NCBI GenBank assembly: GCA_947629865.1
Contig: CANRFJ010000004.1
Span: 1-64,000, forward strand
Length of the DNA stretch: 64,000 nt
Source of the DNA: an uncultured Lachnospiraceae bacterium
GTDB lineage: Bacteria > Bacillota > Clostridia > Lachnospirales > Lachnospiraceae
Reading direction: 5' to 3'
A program made the position numbers and the translations under genes. How positions within the stretch are numbered: the first letter of the stretch is position 1; every line of letters starts with the position of its first letter. This document shows, piece after piece, positions 34,454 to 43,092 of the stretch. The notes under the pieces were generated by a model, which was not told the origin of the DNA, searched no databases, and was given only the letters and a program-made list of their open reading frames with translations.

Positions 34454-36670
34454 TTAATCAGCAGCATAGACCGCTTCATACGCCCTGTCCATGGACTCCC
34501 ATGTATCTATTCTCTCCGGATTTCTATCCAGTATCTCTCCATGCGGATCACTGGCGTCCTTCCAGCCGACAAAGTGGAAACCTGGCTTTGCCTGCGGCGC
34601 TTTTATCTGTATGGACTGACAGTCTTCCTTTTCCACTATCGTAGTTTTCCATACGCAGGAAACGGTCTCTCCTCTATCGTCCACATATCCCTCGCACATA
34701 GACGTGTCAGCATAGTACACTACGCCCCAGACATGCCGGTGTTTCGGCTTGCCCTGGCCGCACACGGAGCACACGCCGTCTACCCATGTATGTCCGGTGC
34801 CGGGAAGCACTACATAATCCGTGCGTCTCTCGCAACCGTCCCTCTTACAGTGCCTGGATTTGATGCCCGGCCTACAGGAAGGCGCTCTGTCCAGTGTGAG
34901 TTCATCGTCCCAGTCATGCCCCGACGGAACCGTTATAATCATTTTGCCCCCGCACTCCTCACATTCAGCCACTACGCTGCCGCCATCGCAGCAAACACCC
35001 TCCTGCTCCAGCGGTTTTGGACGGAACGCATGATTCAGCTTGGGAATGGAAGCCGTCTGTTTGTGTCCGCACAGAGTACATGTCTTGCTCATTGTGCCGG
35101 GACTCATGCAGGTTGCCTTCTTCTCTATGACAAAATCGCCACTGTAGGAATGGCCGGTGGCAGGAATAATCTCATACTGTTTTTCATCACAGTTCAGGCA
35201 TTTTCTGACACCCAGTCCGCTCTCCGTACAGGACGCCTTCTTCTCAATGGTAAGTTCTTCAGGAAAACGATGTCCCCCCGCTGACGGGATCACACGGATA
35301 TCAAGTCTCTCATTGCAGCCCTCGTGCCTGCAGTGCCGTGACATTGAGCCGTCCTCCGTGCACGATGGTTTTACGTCAACCGTAAATGTATCTTCCCACT
35401 CATGGCCTCCCAGTGAAGGTATCACATGGAAAAATACCTGCCTGCACACGCTACATTCATAATACTCTGCGCCTCTCTGGGTGCAGGTGGGCGCTATTGT
35501 GCTGGTGGGCTCCAGTTTATGAGAAAGCGCGGGAATTATCTCCTGTTTGGTGGCTCCACACACAGAACAGGTTCCCTCTTTAAGTCCGTAAATGACACAG
35601 GAAGTCTCTCTTAGTATCTTCCAATTTTCATAATTGTGAGTGTGGACGGCGCTTGCCACTGGCGTAGCTGTTGCCACTGGCGTACCTGTTGCCTCCGGCG
35701 GCACTGTGGCTGCCGGGGATTTTGTCGCCTGTTCCATTCCTAAAATCCCCGTATCGGCCGGTGCTTTTGTTTCCTCCGGCATAGCGCTCGCGCGGGCGAT
35801 GTCCGGTCTGTCTGTAACGTCCGGCTTTATGGTAAGATCCGGTTTCCCTGTAATCTCCGGTTCTCCGATATTCTCCGGCTCTGCGGTAGGATTCGGTTCT
35901 CCGGTAATCTCCGGCGCACTGGCAGTATCCGGTTCTACCGATGTCTGGTTGGGCTTCTGTGACGCAGAAGGCGCCGGGGACGATGCATCGGTCGGCGCTG
36001 CTGTCCCGCCTTCCGGCCGTTCCGTCTCTTTTGCTGCCGTCTGGATCTCCGGTGGATTGGCCTTTTTAATGGGCGTCTGGGAATTAGAGACTGTACCGAC
36101 AGAAGCCGGAACAGAATAACCGGATTTTCCGCTCTCTCCGGCTTCAATCTTTACCGTTCCCTTCAATCCTTTATTTTTCAACAATCTGGAATAGGTGGAG
36201 AGTTTGCTGGCGGGCACGGTAATGACCGCCTTGGCGCTAATCCGCTTAAACGCATTTTTACCCACTTTTTTCAGATGTGTGGTAGTAATATCTATGTTCT
36301 TTTGTCTTTTACAGCCCTTAAACGCATTTTTACCGATAACCTTCAATCCGGTATTTGTTTTGAGGGCGCGCAGTTTCCTGCAATTTTTAAACGCAGCGTT
36401 ACCAATGGAAGTCACGGTAAACTTGCAGCCGTTTTTTGTCACTGTCTCCGGTATCTTAACCGATGCAATCGATCTGTTTTCTGTGCCGGTCAGGGAAACC
36501 GTACCGACCTTTCCTCTGAGGGAGAGGATTCTGTAGCGGTAAGTCCCACACCGGAAATTTTTTCCCTCTTTCATTTTGGCGGCAGCCGGAAGACATACCT
36601 GCCCGGCGCTGCCGGATATCATCAGCACAAATGCCATTACGATATACATGAATCTGCATCTTCGTCCCAT
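34454..36670 (-). CDS. Secreted protein with BspA-type leucine-rich repeats and tandem Cys-pair repeats
   Basis: The 738-residue product has a signal peptide (to about residue 30), BspA-like leucine-rich repeats (VTSIGNAAFKNCRKLRAL, KVIGKNAFKGCK) to about 150, a Pro/Thr/Glu-rich linker with PEITGKP/PDVTDRP units to about 340, then seven to eight repeats of about 40 residues. Each repeat has a Cys before a Gly, a CxxC or CxxxxC pair, an IP motif and a closing GH, for example KTCTLCGHKQTASIPKLNH. A short C-terminal PGFHFVGWKDA segment resembles InlB-type repeats. There is no LPXTG or membrane anchor. The Cys pairs suggest zinc ribbons or disulphides. Adhesion is a guess. GGGGAGGTG precedes the ATG. 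Confidence 0.85.
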   Translation of the reverse strand: MGRRCRFMYIVMAFVLMISGSAGQVCLPAAAKMKEGKNFRCGTYRYRILSLRGKVGTVSLTGTENRSIASVKIPETVTKNGCKFTVTSIGNAAFKNCRKLRALKTNTGLKVIGKNAFKGCKRQKNIDITTTHLKKVGKNAFKRISAKAVITVPASKLSTYSRLLKNKGLKGTVKIEAGESGKSGYSVPASVGTVSNSQTPIKKANPPEIQTAAKETERPEGGTAAPTDASSPAPSASQKPNQTSVEPDTASAPEITGEPNPTAEPENIGEPEITGKPDLTIKPDVTDRPDIARASAMPEETKAPADTGILGMEQATKSPAATVPPEATGTPVATATPVASAVHTHNYENWKILRETSCVIYGLKEGTCSVCGATKQEIIPALSHKLEPTSTIAPTCTQRGAEYYECSVCRQVFFHVIPSLGGHEWEDTFTVDVKPSCTEDGSMSRHCRHEGCNERLDIRVIPSAGGHRFPEELTIEKKASCTESGLGVRKCLNCDEKQYEIIPATGHSYSGDFVIEKKATCMSPGTMSKTCTLCGHKQTASIPKLNHAFRPKPLEQEGVCCDGGSVVAECEECGGKMIITVPSGHDWDDELTLDRAPSCRPGIKSRHCKRDGCERRTDYVVLPGTGHTWVDGVCSVCGQGKPKHRHVWGVVYYADTSMCEGYVDDRGETVSCVWKTTIVEKEDCQSIQIKAPQAKPGFHFVGWKDASDPHGEILDRNPERIDTWESMDRAYEAVYAAD

Positions 36671-36928
36671 GTATCAGACACCTCCCCTTTTATATCATCG
36701 TATTCGCTCTATGCGATATACTAACATACTTATATTATGATATAGGCGACCGGATTATGCCACATTTTTTTTGAAAAAATACGATGTAATATTTTCCAGT
36801 CGAACGGGGAATAAATCTTTTGTCTGATTGTGATTATAGTGTGAAAGAGGAAGTGATATCCTGTTGTAGATTGAGAGAGACAAAATCAACGGATTCAAAG
36901 CGACCTATTTATCGTAACATTTTTCCTG
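36671..36928. other. AT-rich non-coding stretch left of the toxin-antitoxin pair
   Basis: These 258 bases are more AT-rich than the flanks and hold no convincing gene. GTAACA and TGTTAC near 36916-36934 form a short inverted repeat at the end of the toxin gene. The promoter of the leucine-rich-repeat gene (minus strand) must lie in the left part; a clear -35/-10 pair was not identified. Confidence 0.5.
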
Positions 36929-37246
36929 TTACCTGATAAGCCAACTGTAATCCTTGCGGCAATCAAGGATATATTCTACATATACCGTATCTCCTTGAAT
37001 TTGGAAAAGGACAAGATACCATTTTTCAATAAACATCTTGTGATACTTATTCGGTGTAATATACAGTTCTTCAAAAAACGGGTAACGCTGCGGCATACAG
37101 GAAAGAGAACGCATAGCAGTCATAATCTCTTTCTTTTTTTTTGCCGCTGCCTGCTTGTTGACCTGTGCCATAAATCGGATATGGGTTCCCAACATTCTTT
37201 TTGCCCTGTCGGAAACAATAATTTTATATCTCTTACTGTCTGCCAT
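36929..37246 (-). CDS. RelE/ParE-superfamily toxin
   Basis: The 105-residue basic protein has the RelE/ParE pattern: YKIIVSDRAKRMLGTHIRFMAQVNKQAA at the N-terminus, a central basic helix, and YHKMFIEKWYLVLFQIQGDTVYVEYILDCRKDYSWLI at the C-terminus. RelE-type members cut mRNA on the ribosome, while ParE-type members poison gyrase; the sequence alone does not decide. It begins three bases after the antitoxin stop codon, as expected for a type II module. Confidence 0.88.
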   Translation of the reverse strand: MADSKRYKIIVSDRAKRMLGTHIRFMAQVNKQAAAKKKKEIMTAMRSLSCMPQRYPFFEELYITPNKYHKMFIEKWYLVLFQIQGDTVYVEYILDCRKDYSWLIR

Positions 37247-37249
37247 ACG

Positions 37250-37516
37250 CTACACCTCGTCAATAACTTCATCGAGATAAGCGTCAAGTTCGTCAAGCGT
37301 ACAGCCACTCCTTCCTGCAATCCTGTCTTCCTCAATTGCAAGCAGTTCCTCACGGAGTTTTAACATCTTTTCCCTTCTGTTATAAGTTTCAATATCCATA
37401 ACAACCAAATCCCCCTCACCATTCTTGGTAAGGAAAACCGGCTCTGCAGTCTTTCTACACATATCAGCAATCTCGTTATAATTCTGACGGATTGCCGCAG
37501 ATGGACGAATATTCAT
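37250..37516 (-). CDS. Phd/YefM-family antitoxin
   Basis: The 88-residue acidic product starts MNIRPSAAIRQNYNEIADMC and contains EPVFLTKNGEGDLVVMDIETYNR, the Phd/YefM DNA-binding fold, followed by a flexible acidic C-terminus that would wrap the toxin. It is the first gene of the module and normally represses it with the toxin as co-repressor. AAGGAGGTG precedes the ATG. Confidence 0.92.
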   Translation of the reverse strand: MNIRPSAAIRQNYNEIADMCRKTAEPVFLTKNGEGDLVVMDIETYNRREKMLKLREELLAIEEDRIAGRSGCTLDELDAYLDEVIDEV

Positions 37517-37560
37517 AAGAGCACCTCCTTAATTTGTGGCGGTAGTAGTATTCTGCCTAT

Positions 37561-37589
37561 ATTATATCCATTCCATACAACAAAGTCAA
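37561..37589 (-). promoter_or_regulatory. Promoter of the toxin-antitoxin pair
   Basis: On the minus strand TTGACT (37584-37589) and TATAAT (37561-37566) are 17 bp apart, followed by the antitoxin gene 45 bp on. Confidence 0.75.
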
Positions 37590-37671
37590 CACGCTATTTT
37601 CTTAAGTTAGATTAATTACTTTTATCTATTTGCTGAAAAAGTGTAATTTGTAATACACAAACCACACCAGT

Positions 37672-37704
37672 GGGGGAGACTCACCGATATGGCAAGTCTC
37701 CCCC
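37672..37704. other. Strong GC hairpin in an AT-rich intergenic region
   Basis: GGGGGAGACT at 37672-37681 pairs perfectly with AGTCTCCCCC at 37695-37704. No T-tract follows on either strand, so it is not a standard intrinsic terminator. It lies between the RES-domain gene and the toxin-antitoxin promoter in otherwise AT-rich DNA, and might be a weak terminator or the trace of a mobile element end. The remaining bases of 37590-37811 show nothing else. Confidence 0.6.
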
Positions 37705-37811
37705 CTGAACTTATGTGAAAGCACCGCCGGTTTATATGGTTTTTCGTTCAAAAGCGTACCGTTGGGGAATCATATTTTTTATTATTTAGTTTAAAAGCCA
37801 CAGTAGTATTA

Positions 37812-38540
37812 TTACAGCCCTTTTTTCACTTTACTGTTGATACAATCCAAATATTTATTTTCATCCCATAATGCTATATTGCATTTATCTGTGTAAGAAG
37901 AAGAATACTTTATACCTGAAATATCCTTTTGCTTCTTTAATTTATCTAAAAATGTTAAAGGAATAATATATTCCGTTTTCTTATAATTTGGAGCAGTTAA
38001 ATATTCTCTCAGTCCCATATACAACATTCTTATGTCTATCTTATAAGATGTTCGAAATTTTTTTATAATTTTTTCATCAAACATTTTTTCTAATCCGCAA
38101 GCGACGGAATATGTAAAATCCACAATCCTTATCGGCCGATCAATTGGGCATTCGGCAACAGATAAATAAGTATTTTTATCTGCTTTAGTTTCCCTACAAG
38201 ATGTTTGTTCATCTTCTGATAAATATAGTATTTGCTCACCAATATGGTTTACGCGCCCGTTTTCTGTTATTTTATCTTTTGGTGCTACTCCAGAATGATT
38301 GACATCATATCCAGTTATCGGGATTCCTCCTTCACGTGTAATCCCCGTATTTTCACCATCTTTGTCATCTATTATCCTTGCCCTATAATAAACATCTGGA
38401 TCCATTTTTTTGACGGGCAAGTTAATTGCCATTTGCTCCATGATTTCTTGATTTAAGGCCTTAGGATTACCATGTAAACATTCAAAACTAAACTGCTGCA
38501 TATTCATCAGCGTAATTATTGCTTCACCTGTATTGATCAT
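37812..38540 (-). CDS. Orphan RES-domain protein (putative NAD+ phosphorylase)
   Basis: The 242-residue product shows a RES-domain pattern: YYRAR near residue 51, GRVNHIGEQILYLSEDEQTSCRE with Arg96, Tyr106 and Glu117, then YIIPLTFLDKLKK and SGIKYSSSYTDKCNIALW, matching the usual C-terminal block that carries the conserved Ser (about 213-215). RES toxins of Xre-RES systems degrade NAD+. No Xre-type antitoxin gene adjoins it, and it is longer than typical RES toxins, with an N-terminal extension. Codon use is AT-rich relative to neighbours, suggesting transfer. GGGAGGC precedes the ATG. The call rests on motif reading, without a profile search. Confidence 0.72.
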   Translation of the reverse strand: MINTGEAIITLMNMQQFSFECLHGNPKALNQEIMEQMAINLPVKKMDPDVYYRARIIDDKDGENTGITREGGIPITGYDVNHSGVAPKDKITENGRVNHIGEQILYLSEDEQTSCRETKADKNTYLSVAECPIDRPIRIVDFTYSVACGLEKMFDEKIIKKFRTSYKIDIRMLYMGLREYLTAPNYKKTEYIIPLTFLDKLKKQKDISGIKYSSSYTDKCNIALWDENKYLDCINSKVKKGL

Positions 38541-38550
38541 AATGCCTCCC

Positions 38551-38652
38551 TTACACCATCTTATAATTTCCCAGCGCCGCCTTAATCGCCGCCTCTTTCT
38601 CCTTTGGATACTTAGACTGTCTGATATTTTCCAACAGCGCCTTATTCGACAT
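38551..38652 (-). CDS. Very short ORF overlapping the rlmD stop (gene remnant or small protein)
   Basis: A 33-residue frame (MSNKALLENIRQSKYPKEKE at its start) opens within the last codons of rlmD, overlapping it by 11 bases, and ends ten bases before the RES-domain gene. Its sequence looks protein-like (amphipathic, Lys/Glu-rich) rather than random, but it has no recognised family. It could be a translationally coupled small protein or the start of a gene cut off when the AT-rich patch was acquired. Confidence 0.35.
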   Translation of the reverse strand: MSNKALLENIRQSKYPKEKEAAIKAALGNYKMV

Positions 38653-40033
38653 TGAGTCTGGAAAACAAAACCACCGTCTCAATCCCCCTCGTCCACGGAA
38701 ACAGATCGACGCACCGGCTCCTGACCGGACGATAGCCGTACTCCAAAAACACCTGCAAATCCCTGGCGAGGCTGGCGGGCTGGCACGAGATATAGACAAT
38801 CCTCTCCACCTGAAAATCCAGAATGTGCCGGAGGGCCTTTGGGTGAACCCCCTCGCGCGGCGGATCAAGCACAATGGTATCCGGTATTTCCTCCAGTCCC
38901 TCCAGTACTTTTAACACATCACCGGCCAGAAAACGGCAGTTAGAGAGGCCGTTTGCCTCCGCATTTTCCCTGGCGGCAAGGACTGCCTCCTCTACAATCT
39001 CCACTCCCACCACCCGTTTCGCCACGGGCGCCAGTACCTGTGCAATCGTACCCGTGCCGCTGTATAAATCAAAGACCACCTTGCCCTCTATGTCTCCCAC
39101 ATATTCCCGCGCAAGTTTATAGAGAATCTCCGCTCCGGCGGAATTTGTCTGAAAGAAGGAAAAGGGAGAGACGCGGAAGGTGAGTCCAAGCAGCTTCTCC
39201 GTAAAGAAATCCTCTCCGTACAAAACAGTCGTCTCCTCGGACTTTACCGTGTCGGAGAGACTGTTATTTACCATGTGCAGAATACCGGCATACGTTCCCT
39301 CCAGAGGGATTTTCAGAAGATGTTCCTTATACTCCTCCAGCCAGTCCGGTTTTCCCTGCTCCGAGGTCGTTACCAGACATACTAAAAGTTCCTTTGTCCC
39401 GCGCCCCCTGCGGACAAGCAGATGGCGGAGAACCCCCTCGTGGCGCATCTTGTGGTAAAAGGGAACCGGCGTCCCCTGTTCTTCCTTTTTCCTGAAAAAT
39501 TCCAGCGTGGCCGAGAGAATCCTGCGGAAATCCCCGTTTACAATCCGGCAGTCCGGCACTGGTACGATGTCATAAAAACTGCCTCTGCGGTGAAGGCCCA
39601 GAGTGAGCGGCCCGTCCTTGTGCTCGTCGCCGAAGGAAAATTCCATTTTGTTGCGGTATTCCCATTCATCCGGCGAGGCCAGGCAGTCGTCCAAGGGAAA
39701 ATCCGGATAAACCGCTTTGAGGAGCGTCTGAACCTGGGACAGTTTGAGCGCCCTCTGGTTCTCATAATCCATAGTCTGGTAGGCGCAGCCGCCGCATAAA
39801 TCAAAATGCGGACAGGGCGGCTCAGCGTTTTCAAGAGGGGATTTCTCCAGAATTTCCATCAGAATTCCCTCTGGATTTGTCTTCCGCGCCTTTTTCACAC
39901 GAAACCGCACTCTCTGTCCGGGCAGGGTGTTTTTTACGAGAACCGGAGCCTCGCTTTCTTCTGTCCGAACCATTCCTTTATTTGGAAACCGGAGGGAAAT
40001 CACCTCTCCCTCACAGCAATCGTTTTTTTTCAT
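38642..40033 (-). CDS. rlmD: RlmD/RumA-family 23S rRNA (uracil-5-)-methyltransferase
   Basis: The 463-residue protein has an N-terminal TRAM-like domain, the iron-sulphur cysteines in CPHFDLCGGCAYQ, and a SAM-dependent methyltransferase domain with VFDLYSGTGTIAQVLA, LDPPREGVHPKAL and the catalytic Cys in IVYISCQPASLARDL. It methylates a uridine in 23S rRNA at C5. AAGGAGG precedes the ATG. The exact target (RlmCD-like, one or two sites) cannot be assigned. Confidence 0.93.
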   Translation of the reverse strand: MKKNDCCEGEVISLRFPNKGMVRTEESEAPVLVKNTLPGQRVRFRVKKARKTNPEGILMEILEKSPLENAEPPCPHFDLCGGCAYQTMDYENQRALKLSQVQTLLKAVYPDFPLDDCLASPDEWEYRNKMEFSFGDEHKDGPLTLGLHRRGSFYDIVPVPDCRIVNGDFRRILSATLEFFRKKEEQGTPVPFYHKMRHEGVLRHLLVRRGRGTKELLVCLVTTSEQGKPDWLEEYKEHLLKIPLEGTYAGILHMVNNSLSDTVKSEETTVLYGEDFFTEKLLGLTFRVSPFSFFQTNSAGAEILYKLAREYVGDIEGKVVFDLYSGTGTIAQVLAPVAKRVVGVEIVEEAVLAARENAEANGLSNCRFLAGDVLKVLEGLEEIPDTIVLDPPREGVHPKALRHILDFQVERIVYISCQPASLARDLQVFLEYGYRPVRSRCVDLFPWTRGIETVVLFSRLNVE

Positions 40034-40091
40034 AGTTACCTCCTTTATTCTCCGATTATACCAAAAACTTCACTTTTCCACAACACAAAGG

Positions 40092-40120
40092 TTGATTTAC
40101 CGTTCCAAATCAGATATACT
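40092..40120 (+). promoter_or_regulatory. Promoter for the DUF1836 gene and pcrA
   Basis: TTGATT at 40092-40097 and TATACT at 40115-40120 are separated by 17 bp, 35 bp before the DUF1836 start. Confidence 0.65.
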
Positions 40121-40154
40121 GATACTATTCTAATAAATGCGGAGGATTTTTGGT

Positions 40155-40766
40155 ATGGAGCGCTCCAATGAGGAAAATATCATGGATATTATCCAGAAAC
40201 TAAATGAAATTGATTACATCAATCCGGAGGATATTCCGGACATTGAACTTTATATGGATCAGGTCACTACTTTTATGGACGAGCATCTGGCCTCCTGTAA
40301 GCGGATGGACGACGACAAGATTCTCACTAAGACCATGATCAACAACTATACCAAAAACGACCTGCTTCCTCCACCGGTGAAGAAGAAATATTCAAAAGAG
40401 CACATGTTTCTGCTCGTATTTCTTTACTATTTCAAAAATGTGCTCTCCATCAGCGACATACAGAAGATCTTCACTCCTCTCACGGATATGTTTTTTGGCA
40501 ACAAGTCCAGAGATGTGTCGTTGGAGGATATTTACCGGGCCATTTTTAAGATGGAACGGGTTCAGACAGACAATCTGACCAAGGATATTTTAAGGCGGTT
40601 TAAGGCTTCCCAGCAGTTATTTCCCTCTGTGCGCAGCGAGGAGGAGTTGGATTTTCTCTCCCGCTTTGCCTTTATCTGTCTGCTGAGTTTTGACGCCTAC
40701 CTGAAAAAACAGTTGGTAGAGCGGTTGATTGACGAGACGCTCTCCGATTCCAGAAAGGATAAATAG
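40155..40766 (+). CDS. DUF1836 protein, likely DNA-binding
   Basis: The 203-residue protein matches DUF1836: IPDIELYMDQVTTFMDE, TKTMINNYTKNDLLPPP and KKYSKEHMFLLVFLYYFKNVLSI. The TMINNYTK-LLPPP pattern resembles the MerR-type winged-helix sequence, which suggests DNA binding, but no target is known. The ATG at 40155 is nine bases from GCGGAGG; the in-frame ATG at 40137 overlaps that site. It is followed closely by pcrA. Confidence 0.85.
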   Translation: MERSNEENIMDIIQKLNEIDYINPEDIPDIELYMDQVTTFMDEHLASCKRMDDDKILTKTMINNYTKNDLLPPPVKKKYSKEHMFLLVFLYYFKNVLSISDIQKIFTPLTDMFFGNKSRDVSLEDIYRAIFKMERVQTDNLTKDILRRFKASQQLFPSVRSEEELDFLSRFAFICLLSFDAYLKKQLVERLIDETLSDSRKDK

Positions 40767-40770
40767 ATAT

Positions 40771-43023
40771 ATGAAGGACTTACTGGCAGGATTAAATGAC
40801 AAACAGCGGGAAGCGGTTCTCCACTACGAGGGGCCGCTCCTTATTTTGGCCGGCGCCGGTTCCGGCAAGACGCGGGTGCTTACCCACCGCATCGCCTGGC
40901 TCATTGAAAATCACAATATCAACCCCTATCACATTCTGGCGCTTACTTTTACCAATAAGGCGGCGCGGGAAATGAGGGAGCGGGTGGACTCCCTTGTGGA
41001 GTACGGGGCAAGCGACATATGGATCAGCACCTTCCACTCCGCCTGCGTGCGTATTCTGCGCCGTTTCATCGACTATCTCGGCTATGACAGAAGTTTTACC
41101 ATATATGACAGCGACGACCAGAAGACGCTGATGAGGGACATATGCAGGCACCTGAACATTGACACAAAAAAATACCGCGAGAGAACTTTTCTCAATGCCA
41201 TCTCGTCTGCGAAGGACGAATTGAAGACGCCGGAGCAGTACGCCGCCGAAGTGGAAAAAGAATACAACAAAAAAATCTTCGGCACGGTTTACCGCGAATA
41301 CCAGAGGCGTCTGAAGCAGAACAACGCCCTGGATTTTGACGATCTGATCATGCTTACCGTAGAACTCCTGCGCAGCAGGGAAGACGTACTTGCTTTCTAT
41401 CAGGATCGGTTCCGGTTTCTCATGGTGGATGAGTATCAGGACACCAACACGGCACAGTTTACGCTTTTAAGTCTTCTTGCCAGCCGCGACAGAAATCTGT
41501 GCGTGGTAGGTGACGACGACCAGTCGATTTACCGCTTCCGCGGGGCCAATATATATAACATACTGAATTTTGAAAAGGTTTTTTCCGGCACAAAGGTTAT
41601 ACGGCTTGAACAGAATTACCGCTCCACCGGCAATATTCTGGCGGCGGCAAGCGCGGTGATCCGGAACAATTCCATGCGCAAGGACAAGACGCTCTGGACT
41701 GAGGCGGAGGAGGGAGAACCGGTTTCATACGGGCAGTATGACAACGAATATGAGGAGGCGGCCGGTATCGCCGACGATATACACAGGGCGGTTCTGAACG
41801 AGGGCTGCCGCTATTCAGACTTTGCCATTCTCTACCGCACCAATGCCCAGTCCCGCGTCTTTGAGGAAAAACTGGTGAGGGAGGACATTCCATACCGGAT
41901 CGTGGGGGCCGTCAACTTTTATGCGCGAAAGGAGATCAAAGACCTTCTGTGCTATTTAAAAACAATAAATAACAGCGCCGACGACATCGCCATCAAGCGG
42001 ATCATCAACATTCCCAGGCGCGGTATAGGACAGACTACCATCGGGCGCATCACCGATTATGCGATAAGCAACGAAGTCTCTTTTTATGACGCCCTCTGTC
42101 AGGCGGATCACATTCCGGGCTGCAGCAGGGCCGCCGGTGGCATCACCTCTTTTGTCAGCCTGATTGAACTGCTGCGTGGGAAGCTGCAGGACGAGGATTA
42201 TTCACTGGAGGATCTTTTGCTGGAAATCATAGATACCACCGGCTATGTAAGGGAGCTGGAAGCGGAGGATACCGTGGAGTCTCAGTCAAGAATCGACAAC
42301 ATTGACGCTCTTTTGAATAAGATTGTCCAGTATGAATCCGACTGCACGGAGGAGACGCCTACCCTGAACGGCCTTCTGGAGGAGATTGCCCTGGTGGCGG
42401 ATATTGACACAGTATCGGATGACGCCGAACAGGTTCTCCTCATGACGCTGCACAGCGCCAAGGGACTGGAATTTCCCCGCGTGTATATGTGTGGAATGGA
42501 GGAAAATCTCTTTCCGGGAGCCATGGCTGCTTTTATGGACGATCCGGAGGAGTTAGAGGAGGAGCGCCGCCTCTGCTATGTCGGCATTACCCGCGCCATG
42601 AAAAAACTCACGCTGACAGGCGCCAGACAGCGTATGCGCAACGGCGAGACCACCTATAACCGCCCCTCCCGTTTTATCCATGAGATCCCCCGCTACCTTG
42701 TCAAGCAGACCTGCGGCGCCGTGCCGAAAGCAGAGCCCACACCTCCGTCCCGGAATCTCTCAGACGGGAGAGCCTCCCTATATACAAAAAACAGGAAAAA
42801 CCCCTTTGCGGACAATCCTTACATACAAAAGGGACTGGACATCACCATGTCAGCCGGGACGCCGGACTATCAGACCGGAGACACCGTCTCCCATTTCAAA
42901 TTTGGCGTCGGCGTCGTCACCGATATGGTTTCGCTGGACGGAGACTATGAGGTCGTCGTGGATTTTGAAACGTTTGGACGGCGCAAACTTCGCTCCTCTT
43001 TTGCAAAATTGAGAAAAATCTAA
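40771..43023 (+). CDS. pcrA: UvrD/PcrA-type 3'-5' DNA helicase
   Basis: The 750-residue SF1A helicase has LNDKQREAVLH (Q motif), Walker A LAGAGSGKTRVL, FTNKAAREMRER, VDEYQDTN, GDDDQSIYRFRGA, LEQNYRS, TLHSAKGLEFP and CYVGITRAMKKL, with a C-terminal region ending in a Tudor-like domain (GDTVSHFKFGVGVV). PcrA removes RNA polymerase and RecA from DNA and takes part in excision repair and plasmid replication. It starts four bases after the DUF1836 stop. Confidence 0.96.
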   Translation: MKDLLAGLNDKQREAVLHYEGPLLILAGAGSGKTRVLTHRIAWLIENHNINPYHILALTFTNKAAREMRERVDSLVEYGASDIWISTFHSACVRILRRFIDYLGYDRSFTIYDSDDQKTLMRDICRHLNIDTKKYRERTFLNAISSAKDELKTPEQYAAEVEKEYNKKIFGTVYREYQRRLKQNNALDFDDLIMLTVELLRSREDVLAFYQDRFRFLMVDEYQDTNTAQFTLLSLLASRDRNLCVVGDDDQSIYRFRGANIYNILNFEKVFSGTKVIRLEQNYRSTGNILAAASAVIRNNSMRKDKTLWTEAEEGEPVSYGQYDNEYEEAAGIADDIHRAVLNEGCRYSDFAILYRTNAQSRVFEEKLVREDIPYRIVGAVNFYARKEIKDLLCYLKTINNSADDIAIKRIINIPRRGIGQTTIGRITDYAISNEVSFYDALCQADHIPGCSRAAGGITSFVSLIELLRGKLQDEDYSLEDLLLEIIDTTGYVRELEAEDTVESQSRIDNIDALLNKIVQYESDCTEETPTLNGLLEEIALVADIDTVSDDAEQVLLMTLHSAKGLEFPRVYMCGMEENLFPGAMAAFMDDPEELEEERRLCYVGITRAMKKLTLTGARQRMRNGETTYNRPSRFIHEIPRYLVKQTCGAVPKAEPTPPSRNLSDGRASLYTKNRKNPFADNPYIQKGLDITMSAGTPDYQTGDTVSHFKFGVGVVTDMVSLDGDYEVVVDFETFGRRKLRSSFAKLRKI

Positions 43024-43092
43024 AAAACAGTAGTATAAAATCAGAAAACGTGTTACAATAATCATATATCGTTAGAAAGGATGGTTACGTTT

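Noticed and set aside
34397..35284. 295-residue plus-strand frame opposite the Cys-repeat protein
   Set aside because: It is a shadow of the repetitive minus-strand gene; it has no ribosome site, starts inside the terminator and has no family pattern.
36671..38540. Insertion sequence or transposase in the accessory patch
   Set aside because: No transposase frame, no clear terminal inverted repeats and no target duplication were found.
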